DNA of 5,100 nt from Chloroflexota bacterium. GTDB taxonomy: Bacteria > Chloroflexota > Anaerolineae > Fen-1058. Location: NCBI GenBank assembly GCA_016219235.1, contig JACRBO010000566.1:1-5100 (forward strand), read 5' to 3'. Positions 1 through 5,047 of this stretch are shown in pieces (the stretch's first letter is position 1; the number at the start of each line of letters is the position of its first letter). The position numbers were made by a program, and so were the translations under genes. Under the pieces are notes generated by a model, which did no database searches, was not told where the DNA came from, and saw nothing but the letters and a program-made list of their open reading frames with translations.

Positions 1-174
1 GACCACCCCAATCGTGAGCGCGGCGAGTGCGGCATCGAGCCAGATCGCCGATCGGATATGACGCGCGCGCGCCTCCACACCCACGACGATCAACGCGAGG
101 AACAACCCCAGGCTTAAACACGCGGCGTACACGCTAATCGACCACGCGCCCCACTGCACTAAAATTGCCGACAT
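1..174 (-). CDS. Lgt-like membrane protein (prolipoprotein diacylglyceryl transferase family), N-terminal part
   Basis: An open frame on the minus strand reads 58 codons from an ATG at 174-172 to the left edge, where the gene is cut. The product begins MSAILVQWGAWSISVYAACL and continues as a hydrophobic helix (about residues 14-33). A short basic, polar stretch (EARARHIRS, about 34-42) and a second hydrophobic helix starting at about residue 44 follow. This layout matches the start of Lgt: a short amphipathic lead with an aromatic residue, TM1, an R-rich loop, then a helix leading to the GARL-type motif, which would lie just past the edge. Lgt transfers diacylglycerol from phosphatidylglycerol to the lipobox cysteine of prolipoproteins in the membrane. 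It would fit beside the lipoprotein gene that starts divergently at 269, but this is context only. The conserved Lgt signature lies outside the window, so another multi-pass membrane protein is possible. Confidence 0.55.
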   Translation of the reverse strand, partial: MSAILVQWGAWSISVYAACLSLGLFLALIVVGVEARARHIRSAIWLDAALAALTIGVV

Positions 175-181
175 GCGCAAA

Positions 182-190
182 AGTATATCA
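182..190 (-). promoter_or_regulatory. Extended -10 promoter for the leftward Lgt-like gene
   Basis: Read on the minus strand, bases 190 to 182 are TGATATACT, a TGn extension directly joined to a TATACT -10 hexamer. No good -35 box is seen 16-18 bases upstream, which is acceptable for an extended -10 promoter. The expected transcription start is near 175-176, essentially at the ATG (174-172), so the transcript would be leaderless or nearly so. This is inferred from motif spacing only. Confidence 0.5.
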
Positions 191-209
191 CACCACCGTA
201 GCCGCGTGT

Positions 210-238
210 TTGACGCGACTTGATCGGTCGGTTATACT
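210..238 (+). promoter_or_regulatory. Sigma70-type promoter for the solute-binding lipoprotein gene
   Basis: TTGACG (210-215) and TATACT (233-238) are separated by exactly 17 bases. Each matches the housekeeping consensus at five of six positions. The start of transcription should fall near 245, leaving about 24 untranslated bases before the ATG at 269. The promoter lies back to back with the leftward -10 at 182-187, so the two genes share a small divergent control region. I see no clear operator palindrome. Confidence 0.65.
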
Positions 239-268
239 CAACGCACTTTGATCCAGTGTAGATACCTT

Positions 269-1564
269 ATGACCAAACGGATTTCACAGCTATTGATCTG
301 GCTGGTGCTTGGCGCAGTAAGCGTAGCCGCCTGTGCGCCGGCCAGCTCACAACCGATCGCGCCGGTGCGGCCCGAGGGCCAGGAGATCGTCGTCTGGCAT
401 TCGTATGAGGGCGCCCTGCGCGAAGCGCTGTTGACGCAGATCGACGAGTTCAACGCCATCAATCCCTGGCGCGTGGTAATCGTGCCTGAATTTCACGGCA
501 GTGAAGCTCAGCTCGGCGCCAAGATCAAAACCGCCGTCGCTAACGGCAGTGCGCCCGATCTGGTCATTCGCCCCTCGGCGGTGGGCTGGTCGCTGGGCAG
601 CGCCGTGGTGCCGATGCAGCAGTTCGCCAACGACATCCGCTTTGGGTTCACCGCCACTGATCTGGACGACTTGTATCCGGCCATGCTGGACATGACGCGC
701 GATCCGCGCACCGGCGAACTGATCGGTTTTCCGCTGGGCGGCGAAGGCGTGGTGCTGGTCTACAACAGCGATCGACTGGCTGCCAGCAATTATTTTGAAG
801 CGCCTAATTCGTGGCCGCTGTTCAAAGAGATCTGCGAGGCGGCGACGAAAGATACCACGTCCGACGGCCAACCGGATGTGTACGGCTTTGGCTTTGAGCC
901 GCGCGCCGATTTTGCCACGGCCTGGCTGAACAGCCGGGGTGGCTCGATCATCAGCGAGGACGGCACGCGCACGTCGTTCAACAGCGAAGAAGGCGTGCGC
1001 ACCTTGACCACGCTGCAAGAGACGGCGGCCAGCGGCTGCTTCTATCGCAGCGACGACGAAGCGATCTTCGATTTTGCGCGCGGCAAAGTAGCGATGATCT
1101 TCGTGCAGAGCACGCAGCTGCCGGCGGTGTTTGCGGCGGTTGAAGCGCGCGGCGGCTTTCGCTGGGGGGTGTCGCCGGTGCCGTATGGCCGCCGCACCCC
1201 CACGCTGACATTGACCGGCCCCGCCTGGATTATGCTGCGCAGCACGCCCAGCCGGCAGTTGGCGGGCTGGCTGTTTGTGCGCTGGTTTTCCGAAGCGCCG
1301 CAGACCGTGCGCTGGTCGGAGTTGACGGGCTGGCTGCCCGTGCGTCGATCGGCGGCGCAGGGTCTGGCCCAGACATTTGCCACCAATGCCGGCTTCAAAG
1401 TTGCTTACGATCTGCTGACCGTCGCACAGGCGCAGCCCGACATCGCCCAGTGGGGCAGCATCGCGCAATTGCTGGTGCGTGCCGTCAATGCCGCCGTGGG
1501 CGGACGCGATCCCGCGCAGGCCCTGAACGAGGCGGCGGTCGCGGCGGATGCGCTTCTAAAATGA
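269..1564 (+). CDS. Extracellular solute-binding lipoprotein of a sugar-type ABC transporter (family 1)
   Basis: The 431-residue product is a secreted lipoprotein that should capture a sugar or similar solute and deliver it to an ABC importer. Residues 1-22 form a lipoprotein signal: MTKR, a hydrophobic core, then the lipobox VAAC with Cys22 as the lipidated residue. The mature part opens with the family 1 pattern VVWHSYEG (41-48). A periplasmic-binding fold follows with the typical APDLVI, GFP, LVYN and GKVAM segments and a long helical C-terminal half. Length is usual for the family. The ATG at 269 is preferred over the in-frame TTG at 248, because it gives a clean signal peptide and because 248 lies only about three bases from the predicted transcript start. 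No Shine-Dalgarno sequence is visible before 269. There is no permease or ATPase gene in the window, so the partner transporter and the substrate are unknown. It shares direction with the phosphatase gene downstream. Confidence 0.9.
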   Translation: MTKRISQLLIWLVLGAVSVAACAPASSQPIAPVRPEGQEIVVWHSYEGALREALLTQIDEFNAINPWRVVIVPEFHGSEAQLGAKIKTAVANGSAPDLVIRPSAVGWSLGSAVVPMQQFANDIRFGFTATDLDDLYPAMLDMTRDPRTGELIGFPLGGEGVVLVYNSDRLAASNYFEAPNSWPLFKEICEAATKDTTSDGQPDVYGFGFEPRADFATAWLNSRGGSIISEDGTRTSFNSEEGVRTLTTLQETAASGCFYRSDDEAIFDFARGKVAMIFVQSTQLPAVFAAVEARGGFRWGVSPVPYGRRTPTLTLTGPAWIMLRSTPSRQLAGWLFVRWFSEAPQTVRWSELTGWLPVRRSAAQGLAQTFATNAGFKVAYDLLTVAQAQPDIAQWGSIAQLLVRAVNAAVGGRDPAQALNEAAVAADALLK

Positions 1565-1593
1565 CAAATGAACAATGACAAATGCAAAATGCC
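1559..1593 (+). repeat. Heptamer tandem array A (consensus AAATGAC)
   Basis: Five consecutive 7-base units share the AATG core: AAATGAC, AAATGAA, CAATGAC, AAATGCA, and a last unit AAATGcc whose end is degenerate. The array includes the stop codon of the preceding gene (TGA at 1562-1564), which lies inside the first unit. Its AATG core is the reverse complement of the CATT core of array B, so the two arrays face each other. Heptameric tandem repeats of this sort are known from cyanobacterial intergenic regions; any relationship here is inference. Confidence 0.75.
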
Positions 1594-1611
1594 TGACGCG
1601 CCGCACGAACC

Positions 1612-1660
1612 GTGCATTGAGCATTGTGCATTGTGCATTGAGCATTGTGAATTGAGGTTG
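1612..1660 (+). repeat. Heptamer tandem array B (consensus GWGCATT)
   Basis: Units are GTGCATT, GAGCATT, GTGCATT, GTGCATT, GAGCATT and GTGAATT, followed by a degenerate seventh unit GAGGTTG. The alternation of GTG and GAG at the unit start is regular. The degenerate last unit supplies GAGG (1654-1657), the only Shine-Dalgarno-like sequence before the phosphatase ATG at 1662, so the array appears to reach into its ribosome binding site. Bases 1622-1632 can pair with 1581-1591 of array A at 10 of 11 positions, so the transcript could fold into a large imperfect stem. Confidence 0.85.
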
Positions 1661-1661
1661 A

Positions 1662-2426
1662 ATGTCTGAACTTCTGGAATTTACCATCGAACTCGCCCGC
1701 CTGGCGGGCGGTATCTTGCGGCAGATGTATGTGCAGCCGCGCGAGATTTACGCCAAGGGCCTGCGCGATTTGTACACCGATGCCGATCTGGCGGCGCAGG
1801 CCGCGATTGTCGAGCGAATCCGCGCGCGCGATCCACTCGCCGCGATTCTGGCCGAAGAAAACATCCAGCCACCCGCTGGCGCGACTTCGATCTGGGTGAT
1901 CGATCCGCTGGATGGCACGACGAATTACTCGCGGCACATCCCGGTCTTCAGCACCTCGATCGCGCTGGTGCGCGCCGGGCGGCCGGTGCTGGGCGCGATC
2001 TATGATCCTTTACGCGAGGACCTGTTTGCCGCCGAGGTCGATCGGGGCGCGACGCTGAACGGCCAGCCGATTCACGTCTCGACAGCGAGTGACGTCCGCG
2101 AGGCGGTGATCGGCCTGGACTGGGGCAAGAGCGAAGAAGCCCGCTCACGTGAATTGGCGTGGGTGCAGCGCACCGGCCTGCAAAGCCGCACCATTCGCGC
2201 CATCGGTTCGGCGGCGCTGGGCATGTGTTATCTGGCCGCGGGCTGGATCGATGTGTACTATCACAGCGCGTTGATGCCGTGGGACGGCGCGGCGGGCAAG
2301 ATCATCATCGAGGAAGCGGGCGGGCAGTTGATCAACCATCAGCGCCAGCCGTGGAATTACGTGGAGCCGGATTGCATCGCGTGCAATCCAAAGTTGCTGC
2401 CGTGGGCGCTGGCGTCGCTCAGCTAA
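1662..2426 (+). CDS. Inositol monophosphatase family protein (SuhB/HisN-like)
   Basis: This 254-residue protein carries all the metal-binding signatures of the Mg2+-dependent, lithium-sensitive phosphatase family. They are LAEE with the acidic ligand at Glu65/66, DPLDGTTN with Asp81 and Asp84 (81-88), and WDGAAG with Asp208 (207-212) followed by EEAGGQL. The family removes phosphate from small molecules such as myo-inositol 1-phosphate, histidinol phosphate, fructose 1,6-bisphosphate or 3'-phosphoadenosine 5'-phosphate. The sequence alone does not decide which. Length is normal and the catalytic residues look intact, so it should be an active cytoplasmic enzyme. The ATG at 1662 is supported by GAGG four bases upstream and by the correct N-terminal family length. 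It may be cotranscribed with the lipoprotein gene 97 bases upstream, although the repeat arrays between them could limit readthrough. The next rightward gene is mscL, beyond the leftward cassette. Confidence 0.93.
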   Translation: MSELLEFTIELARLAGGILRQMYVQPREIYAKGLRDLYTDADLAAQAAIVERIRARDPLAAILAEENIQPPAGATSIWVIDPLDGTTNYSRHIPVFSTSIALVRAGRPVLGAIYDPLREDLFAAEVDRGATLNGQPIHVSTASDVREAVIGLDWGKSEEARSRELAWVQRTGLQSRTIRAIGSAALGMCYLAAGWIDVYYHSALMPWDGAAGKIIIEEAGGQLINHQRQPWNYVEPDCIACNPKLLPWALASLS

Positions 2427-2427
2427 C

Positions 2428-2452
2428 CACGAAGGACACGAAGAGCACGAAA
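2428..2452 (+). repeat. Short 9-base-period repeat (CACGAAG units) after the phosphatase stop
   Basis: CACGAAG occurs at 2428-2434 and 2437-2443, and CACGAAA at 2446-2452, in register at 9 bases. The repeat begins one base after the TAA at 2424-2426. Sequences of this form (CACGAAGGA-type tandem units) are, from memory, common just outside genes in several GC-rich environmental bacteria. Function is unknown. Confidence 0.65.
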
Positions 2453-2455
2453 TAA

Positions 2456-2492
2456 GACTCTCCCCGAAGGAACTGCGCCTTCGGGGAGAGTC
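2456..2492 (+). terminator. Perfect 15-bp hairpin, probable terminator of the phosphatase gene
   Basis: The left arm GACTCTCCCCGAAGG (2456-2470) is exactly complementary to the right arm CCTTCGGGGAGAGTC (2478-2492), with a 7-base loop AACTGCG. It sits 29 bases after the phosphatase stop codon. The following bases, GTTTCC, contain only three T residues, so the U-tract is weak. Because a leftward gene fragment ends at 2520, the hairpin lies between converging genes and may act in both directions. Hairpin formation is certain from the sequence; termination is inferred. Confidence 0.75.
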
Positions 2493-2519
2493 GTTTCCTG
2501 CTTACAACTGTACTGATGA

Positions 2520-2654
2520 TTACTTCGTCTTGCGCGTGGGCTTCTTGCGCTCGCTACTGCGCGTGCCGCCCGCTTGCTCATACTCGTTCGAGTCCGGCCC
2601 GAAGAACCCGCGAATCCCGCTGAGGGCGCGCGTCGTCAATTCGGTCAGCGTGTT
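2520..2654 (-). pseudogene. 3'-end fossil of a truncated gene (44 codons), lysine/arginine-rich C-terminus
   Basis: Reading leftward, the frame runs 44 codons to a TAA at 2522-2520. It ends in a basic tail (SSERKKPTRKTK) preceded by GFFGPDSNEYEQAGG. Codon and base use look like the GC-rich flanks, not like the restriction-modification genes. In-frame reading is blocked by a TAA at 2657-2655 exactly where the composition changes, and there is no ATG or GTG in the frame. It therefore looks like the C-terminal tail of a gene whose front was removed. I have the impression of having seen the pattern FGPDS-EYE-AGGTR-SERK in conserved hypothetical proteins of cyanobacteria and Chloroflexota, but cannot name a family. 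The alternative is a chance open frame, which the protein-like ordered composition argues against. Confidence 0.55.
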
Positions 2655-2666
2655 TTAGCCACGCTG
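2646..2666 (-). other. 7-bp hairpin behind the methyltransferase gene
   Basis: CAGCGTG (2646-2652) and CACGCTG (2660-2666) form a perfect 7-bp stem around a 7-base loop. It begins five bases beyond the methyltransferase stop codon (2673-2671) and straddles the edge of the gene fossil. On the minus strand no T-run follows, so it is at best a weak terminator of the leftward transcript. It may instead be a chance palindrome. Confidence 0.4.
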
Positions 2667-2670
2667 GCAT

Positions 2671-3972
2671 TTACCCTATCCACGCTCGCCACCGGGCTAA
2701 TATATCTGCCAATTCGGTGGCCAGGGAGGTTGGGGCAGACAAAGCAAAATCAGTAGTTTGAAACATCGGTCGAGATTTGATCGCTGCCTGGCGCTGAGTG
2801 GTGCGTTTACCGACAAAATCGCCCATCGGTTCAGTCCCGTGCGCAAAGCGTTTTAGCGTTGTGGCAATGGCCTCAAAACTGCTATCAATGCCGATCCAGT
2901 TGCGCCCCAGGTTGGCGGCAACTTCTAAAGTCGTGCCGGAACCTGAAAAGCAATCTAGCACCAGGTCACCAGAATTAGATGAAGCTTCAATAATGCGCCT
3001 GATTAAGGCGGGGTTTTTCTCGGTTGGATAGCCCGTGATTTCGATGTTCTGATTGTGCGCGTCGCGAAAGTCCAACCAAATATCCTGTGCGGGAATACCC
3101 TGACTTTCGTCTAAATATATCTTCCGGCGTGGATTACCGTTAGGGGACCAGTAGATTTCACCGCGCGCATCCATTTCCTCAAGCGTAGCCGGCGTATATT
3201 GCCAGTGTTTACCCGGCGGCGGATTCATGCCGCGCCAGGGTTTACCCGTTTCGCCGTTTCGCTCACCGGGGGCATGGATTGGAACCCGCTTGTATTTTCG
3301 ACTCGTATGTTCCTCGACGTAAGTGTATTCACGCTGAGCATGCTCGTCTGTCCAGGTGTCTACGGCGCGATTCCAAACATAGTCTTTTGACTTAGTGTAG
3401 AACAGAATGTAGTCCGAAATATTGCCGTAGGTTTTGCGGGTGTAATTCTTGGGGTTGCATTTCTTACGGGTGATCCAATTGCGAAAGTTGCTGCGACCGA
3501 AGACTTCATCCATAATGACCTTAACCTGAAAGGCCATGTTGTCGTCAAGATGAACGTAGATCGATCCATCAACGGCTAATAGTTCGCGCAGCAGTATCAG
3601 CCGTTCCCGGATAAACTCAAGGTAGTGCGCACCCGATAACAAATCGGAGTAGGCGTCATTCAACGCGCGCGATTGGAAAATGCTTTTGGTCGCATAGGGT
3701 GGATCGATGTAGACTAAGCGGACCTTGCCACAAACTGACTGATCGTTTAGCAACGCCGCCAGAATAGGCAAATTATCGCCATAGTAGAGCCGATTATCAG
3801 GCGAATCGCCTTCCCACATGAATTGCAGTCTGGCCGGTTCGGTCTGAAGGATTGTTTCTTCAGGCTTTTTCCCTTCATAGGTGAGCGTCACATCTAGCGC
3901 CGAGCCATTCGAGGCTTCGTCGCGGAAGAGTTCGTTCCCGTTCCATTTCGTCTTCGATAAGCCGGACGCCAT
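2671..3972 (-). CDS. Beta-class DNA methyltransferase (N6-adenine type), modification subunit of a type II R-M system
   Basis: This 433-residue enzyme should transfer a methyl group from S-adenosylmethionine to the exocyclic amine of adenine (less likely N4 of cytosine) in a specific DNA site. Motif IV, DPPY, is at residues 90-93, preceded by YYGDNL (63-68). The variable, probable target-recognition stretch spans about 170-310. YPTEKNP (315-321) leads into the AdoMet-binding motif DCFSGSGTT (340-348) and then GID (361-363). Catalytic motif before AdoMet motif is the beta-class order, as in type III Mod proteins. However, 433 residues is short for Mod and the partner is not a Res helicase, so type II fits better. 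The ATG is 1 base after the stop of the upstream gene, with AAAGGA five bases before it, indicating coupled translation. GC content is lower than in the flanks, suggesting acquisition by transfer. The recognition site cannot be read from the sequence. Confidence 0.92.
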   Translation of the reverse strand: MASGLSKTKWNGNELFRDEASNGSALDVTLTYEGKKPEETILQTEPARLQFMWEGDSPDNRLYYGDNLPILAALLNDQSVCGKVRLVYIDPPYATKSIFQSRALNDAYSDLLSGAHYLEFIRERLILLRELLAVDGSIYVHLDDNMAFQVKVIMDEVFGRSNFRNWITRKKCNPKNYTRKTYGNISDYILFYTKSKDYVWNRAVDTWTDEHAQREYTYVEEHTSRKYKRVPIHAPGERNGETGKPWRGMNPPPGKHWQYTPATLEEMDARGEIYWSPNGNPRRKIYLDESQGIPAQDIWLDFRDAHNQNIEITGYPTEKNPALIRRIIEASSNSGDLVLDCFSGSGTTLEVAANLGRNWIGIDSSFEAIATTLKRFAHGTEPMGDFVGKRTTQRQAAIKSRPMFQTTDFALSAPTSLATELADILARWRAWIG

Positions 3973-3973
3973 G

Positions 3974-4912
3974 TTATTCCTTTGCCGGTCGACTGCGCAG
4001 CCATTTCAGTGTCAATCGCTCAGGAATCATCCGAAGCGTAACAACTAACACTTCACCTTTGTAGCGATCTTCAAGTTTGATGTAGTCGGCCCACATCGTG
4101 CCAAGCAATAGACCTGGTCCATCATTGAGCAAGACGACTTTGGTTCTCAAGCCATGCTGATGGGCGTAGCCAAGTATTTCATCGACGGCGCTTCGATACT
4201 GACCGGGCCGGTCATCTTCTTGTGCGCCACCTCGATCCGAATCGTAACGCGCCAGGCCAATCGCCAGGACTTCGTGTTTGCCGCTCTTTTCGTGAATGAC
4301 GAAATCAACCGGTCGAGTCGGGTTTGGATAGTCTTTGAAGACTTCGCCCATTAACACATCGCGTCCGGCGCGTTCCGGGCCATGCATCGTCAATTCCGGC
4401 AATTGAGAGCGTACCATGTCGAAGAAGCGTTCTGTCAAATCATAGCCTTTCTTGCCACGATCCTTGTATTCCCAGAGTATGGCACATAAGGCTTCGTCTG
4501 GCATGGGGCGGCCTTCAAATGCTGGTTGTACTTCTTGAATTGGTCGGAACGCTTTTCCAAACTCATCGACGATTTGCTTGAGCCGAGACTTGACTTTGAG
4601 CATTTCAACCGGGGTGGCAGGGCTAACATACTTGCGAAACACTCGTGCCAATTGAACGCGCATCCAGCCATCCGGGACATCGTTAATTTGCCGCAAGAGC
4701 CGTTCCGATGATTCCGAACTCTTGAGCAATTGTCCAAACAGAACCAGCACAGGTTTATACAGATCGCAGGCCGCCGGCAGAATATCCGGGTAGTATTCAC
4801 CTGTGGCCAGGGTAATCCACTTCGCGCCCTCGGCTTGATAATTGGCGAAAGATTTCGCCCGGTTGGTTACGTAGCGCGGTGATCGTTCAAACAGTTCTAG
4901 TTGATCTGGCAT
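3974..4912 (-). CDS. Putative type II restriction endonuclease paired with the methyltransferase (family not recognised)
   Basis: The 312-residue product matches no family I can name with certainty. It is assigned by context: it directly precedes a methyltransferase gene in one operon with a 1-base gap, has a size typical of type II nucleases, and shares the cassette's lower GC. It is soluble, with no signal peptide or membrane helix. The N-terminal two-thirds look helical and charged. A likely catalytic core lies at about 195-295: RPVDFVI (Asp203), a strand with Glu214 (HEVLAIG), then a dense polar cluster RYDSDRGGAQEDDR (222-235), then KVVLLNDGPG (258-267). This resembles the strand order of PD-(D/E)XK nucleases, but no plain E-x-K follows Asp203. 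Either the triad is migrated or the nuclease type differs. The ATG at 4912-4910 has TAAGG six bases upstream. Alternatives are an R-M-associated regulator or a defective nuclease. Confidence 0.68.
   Translation of the reverse strand: MPDQLELFERSPRYVTNRAKSFANYQAEGAKWITLATGEYYPDILPAACDLYKPVLVLFGQLLKSSESSERLLRQINDVPDGWMRVQLARVFRKYVSPATPVEMLKVKSRLKQIVDEFGKAFRPIQEVQPAFEGRPMPDEALCAILWEYKDRGKKGYDLTERFFDMVRSQLPELTMHGPERAGRDVLMGEVFKDYPNPTRPVDFVIHEKSGKHEVLAIGLARYDSDRGGAQEDDRPGQYRSAVDEILGYAHQHGLRTKVVLLNDGPGLLLGTMWADYIKLEDRYKGEVLVVTLRMIPERLTLKWLRSRPAKE
3978..3983 (-). promoter_or_regulatory. Ribosome binding site of the methyltransferase gene inside the nuclease gene
   Basis: On the minus strand AAAGGA ends five bases before the methyltransferase ATG (3972-3970). 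It is made from the last two sense codons (AAG GAA) of the upstream gene, whose TAA is at 3976-3974. Ribosomes finishing the first gene would stop on top of this site, which supports coupled translation and fixes the methyltransferase start. Confidence 0.75.
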
Positions 4913-4918
4913 GGTTGA

Positions 4919-4923
4919 CCTTA
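4919..4923 (-). promoter_or_regulatory. Ribosome binding site of the putative nuclease gene
   Basis: TAAGG on the minus strand lies six bases before the ATG at 4912-4910. It is a moderate Shine-Dalgarno match at proper spacing and supports this start codon. Confidence 0.6.
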
Positions 4924-4943
4924 CAAATGATCAGGGTGCTTCA

Positions 4944-4971
4944 ATTATAACCTAATAGACCTCTTTCTCAG
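4944..4971 (-). promoter_or_regulatory. Promoter of the restriction-modification operon
   Basis: On the minus strand a perfect TATAAT (4949-4944) is preceded by CTGAGA (4971-4966), a four-of-six -35 match, across a 16-base spacer. Transcription would begin near 4937, giving a leader of about 25 bases that contains the TAAGG site. I see no controller-protein (C-box-like) symmetric operator and no small regulator gene, so expression looks constitutive. Confidence 0.65.
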
Positions 4972-4981
4972 CTTGTCCCTT

Positions 4982-5011
4982 TTCACCATTCACCTCGTTC
5001 AATGCTATACT
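4982..5011 (+). promoter_or_regulatory. Extended -10 promoter of mscL
   Basis: TGC (5003-5005) directly precedes TATACT (5006-5011), an extended -10. TTCACC (4982-4987), 18 bases upstream, matches the -35 consensus at four of six positions. Transcription would begin near 5018, leaving about 30 bases before the mscL ATG. It is oriented away from the restriction-modification promoter, so the operon and mscL form a divergent pair. Confidence 0.6.
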
Positions 5012-5036
5012 ACTTCCGCAGCAACCAATCCCATGC

Positions 5037-5041
5037 GGAGG
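5037..5041 (+). promoter_or_regulatory. Strong ribosome binding site of mscL
   Basis: GGAGG lies six bases before the ATG at 5048. It is the best Shine-Dalgarno sequence in the window and fixes the mscL start. Confidence 0.8.
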
Positions 5042-5047
5042 CCTATC

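Noticed and set aside
248..268. TTG at 248 as the lipoprotein start
   Set aside because: It would put MIQCRYL before the signal peptide and lie about three bases from the predicted transcript start. The ATG at 269 gives a normal lipoprotein signal.
347..1468. A 373-codon open frame on the minus strand opposite the lipoprotein gene
   Set aside because: It is an antisense shadow of a GC-rich gene. The translation is low-complexity, rich in Arg, Ala and His, and has no recognisable motif, whereas the plus frame has a clear signal peptide and family pattern.
1559..1660. CRISPR array
   Set aside because: Units are 7 bases with no spacers and there are no cas genes, so these are simple tandem repeats.
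1485..1937. A minus-strand frame with repeated MHNAQC-type segments across the heptamer arrays
   Set aside because: The repeated residues are simply translated heptamer DNA, and the rest lies antisense to the phosphatase gene.
2574..2756. A 60-codon plus-strand frame over the fossil and the methyltransferase end
   Set aside because: It crosses the composition boundary, has no ribosome binding site and lies antisense to better-supported frames.
2671..3972. Type III restriction-modification Mod subunit
   Set aside because: Motif order and some motifs resemble Mod, but the protein is short for Mod and the neighbour is a 312-residue protein rather than a large Res helicase-nuclease.
4010..4015. 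Perfect TTGACA (minus strand) about 40 bases before the methyltransferase start, as a separate promoter
   Set aside because: No acceptable -10 hexamer lies 16-18 bases downstream; the sequence there is GC-rich. The match lies in coding sequence and is probably chance.
4928..4933. TGATCA palindrome upstream of the nuclease gene as an operator
   Set aside because: A lone 6-base palindrome is too short and unsupported by a second copy or a regulator gene.
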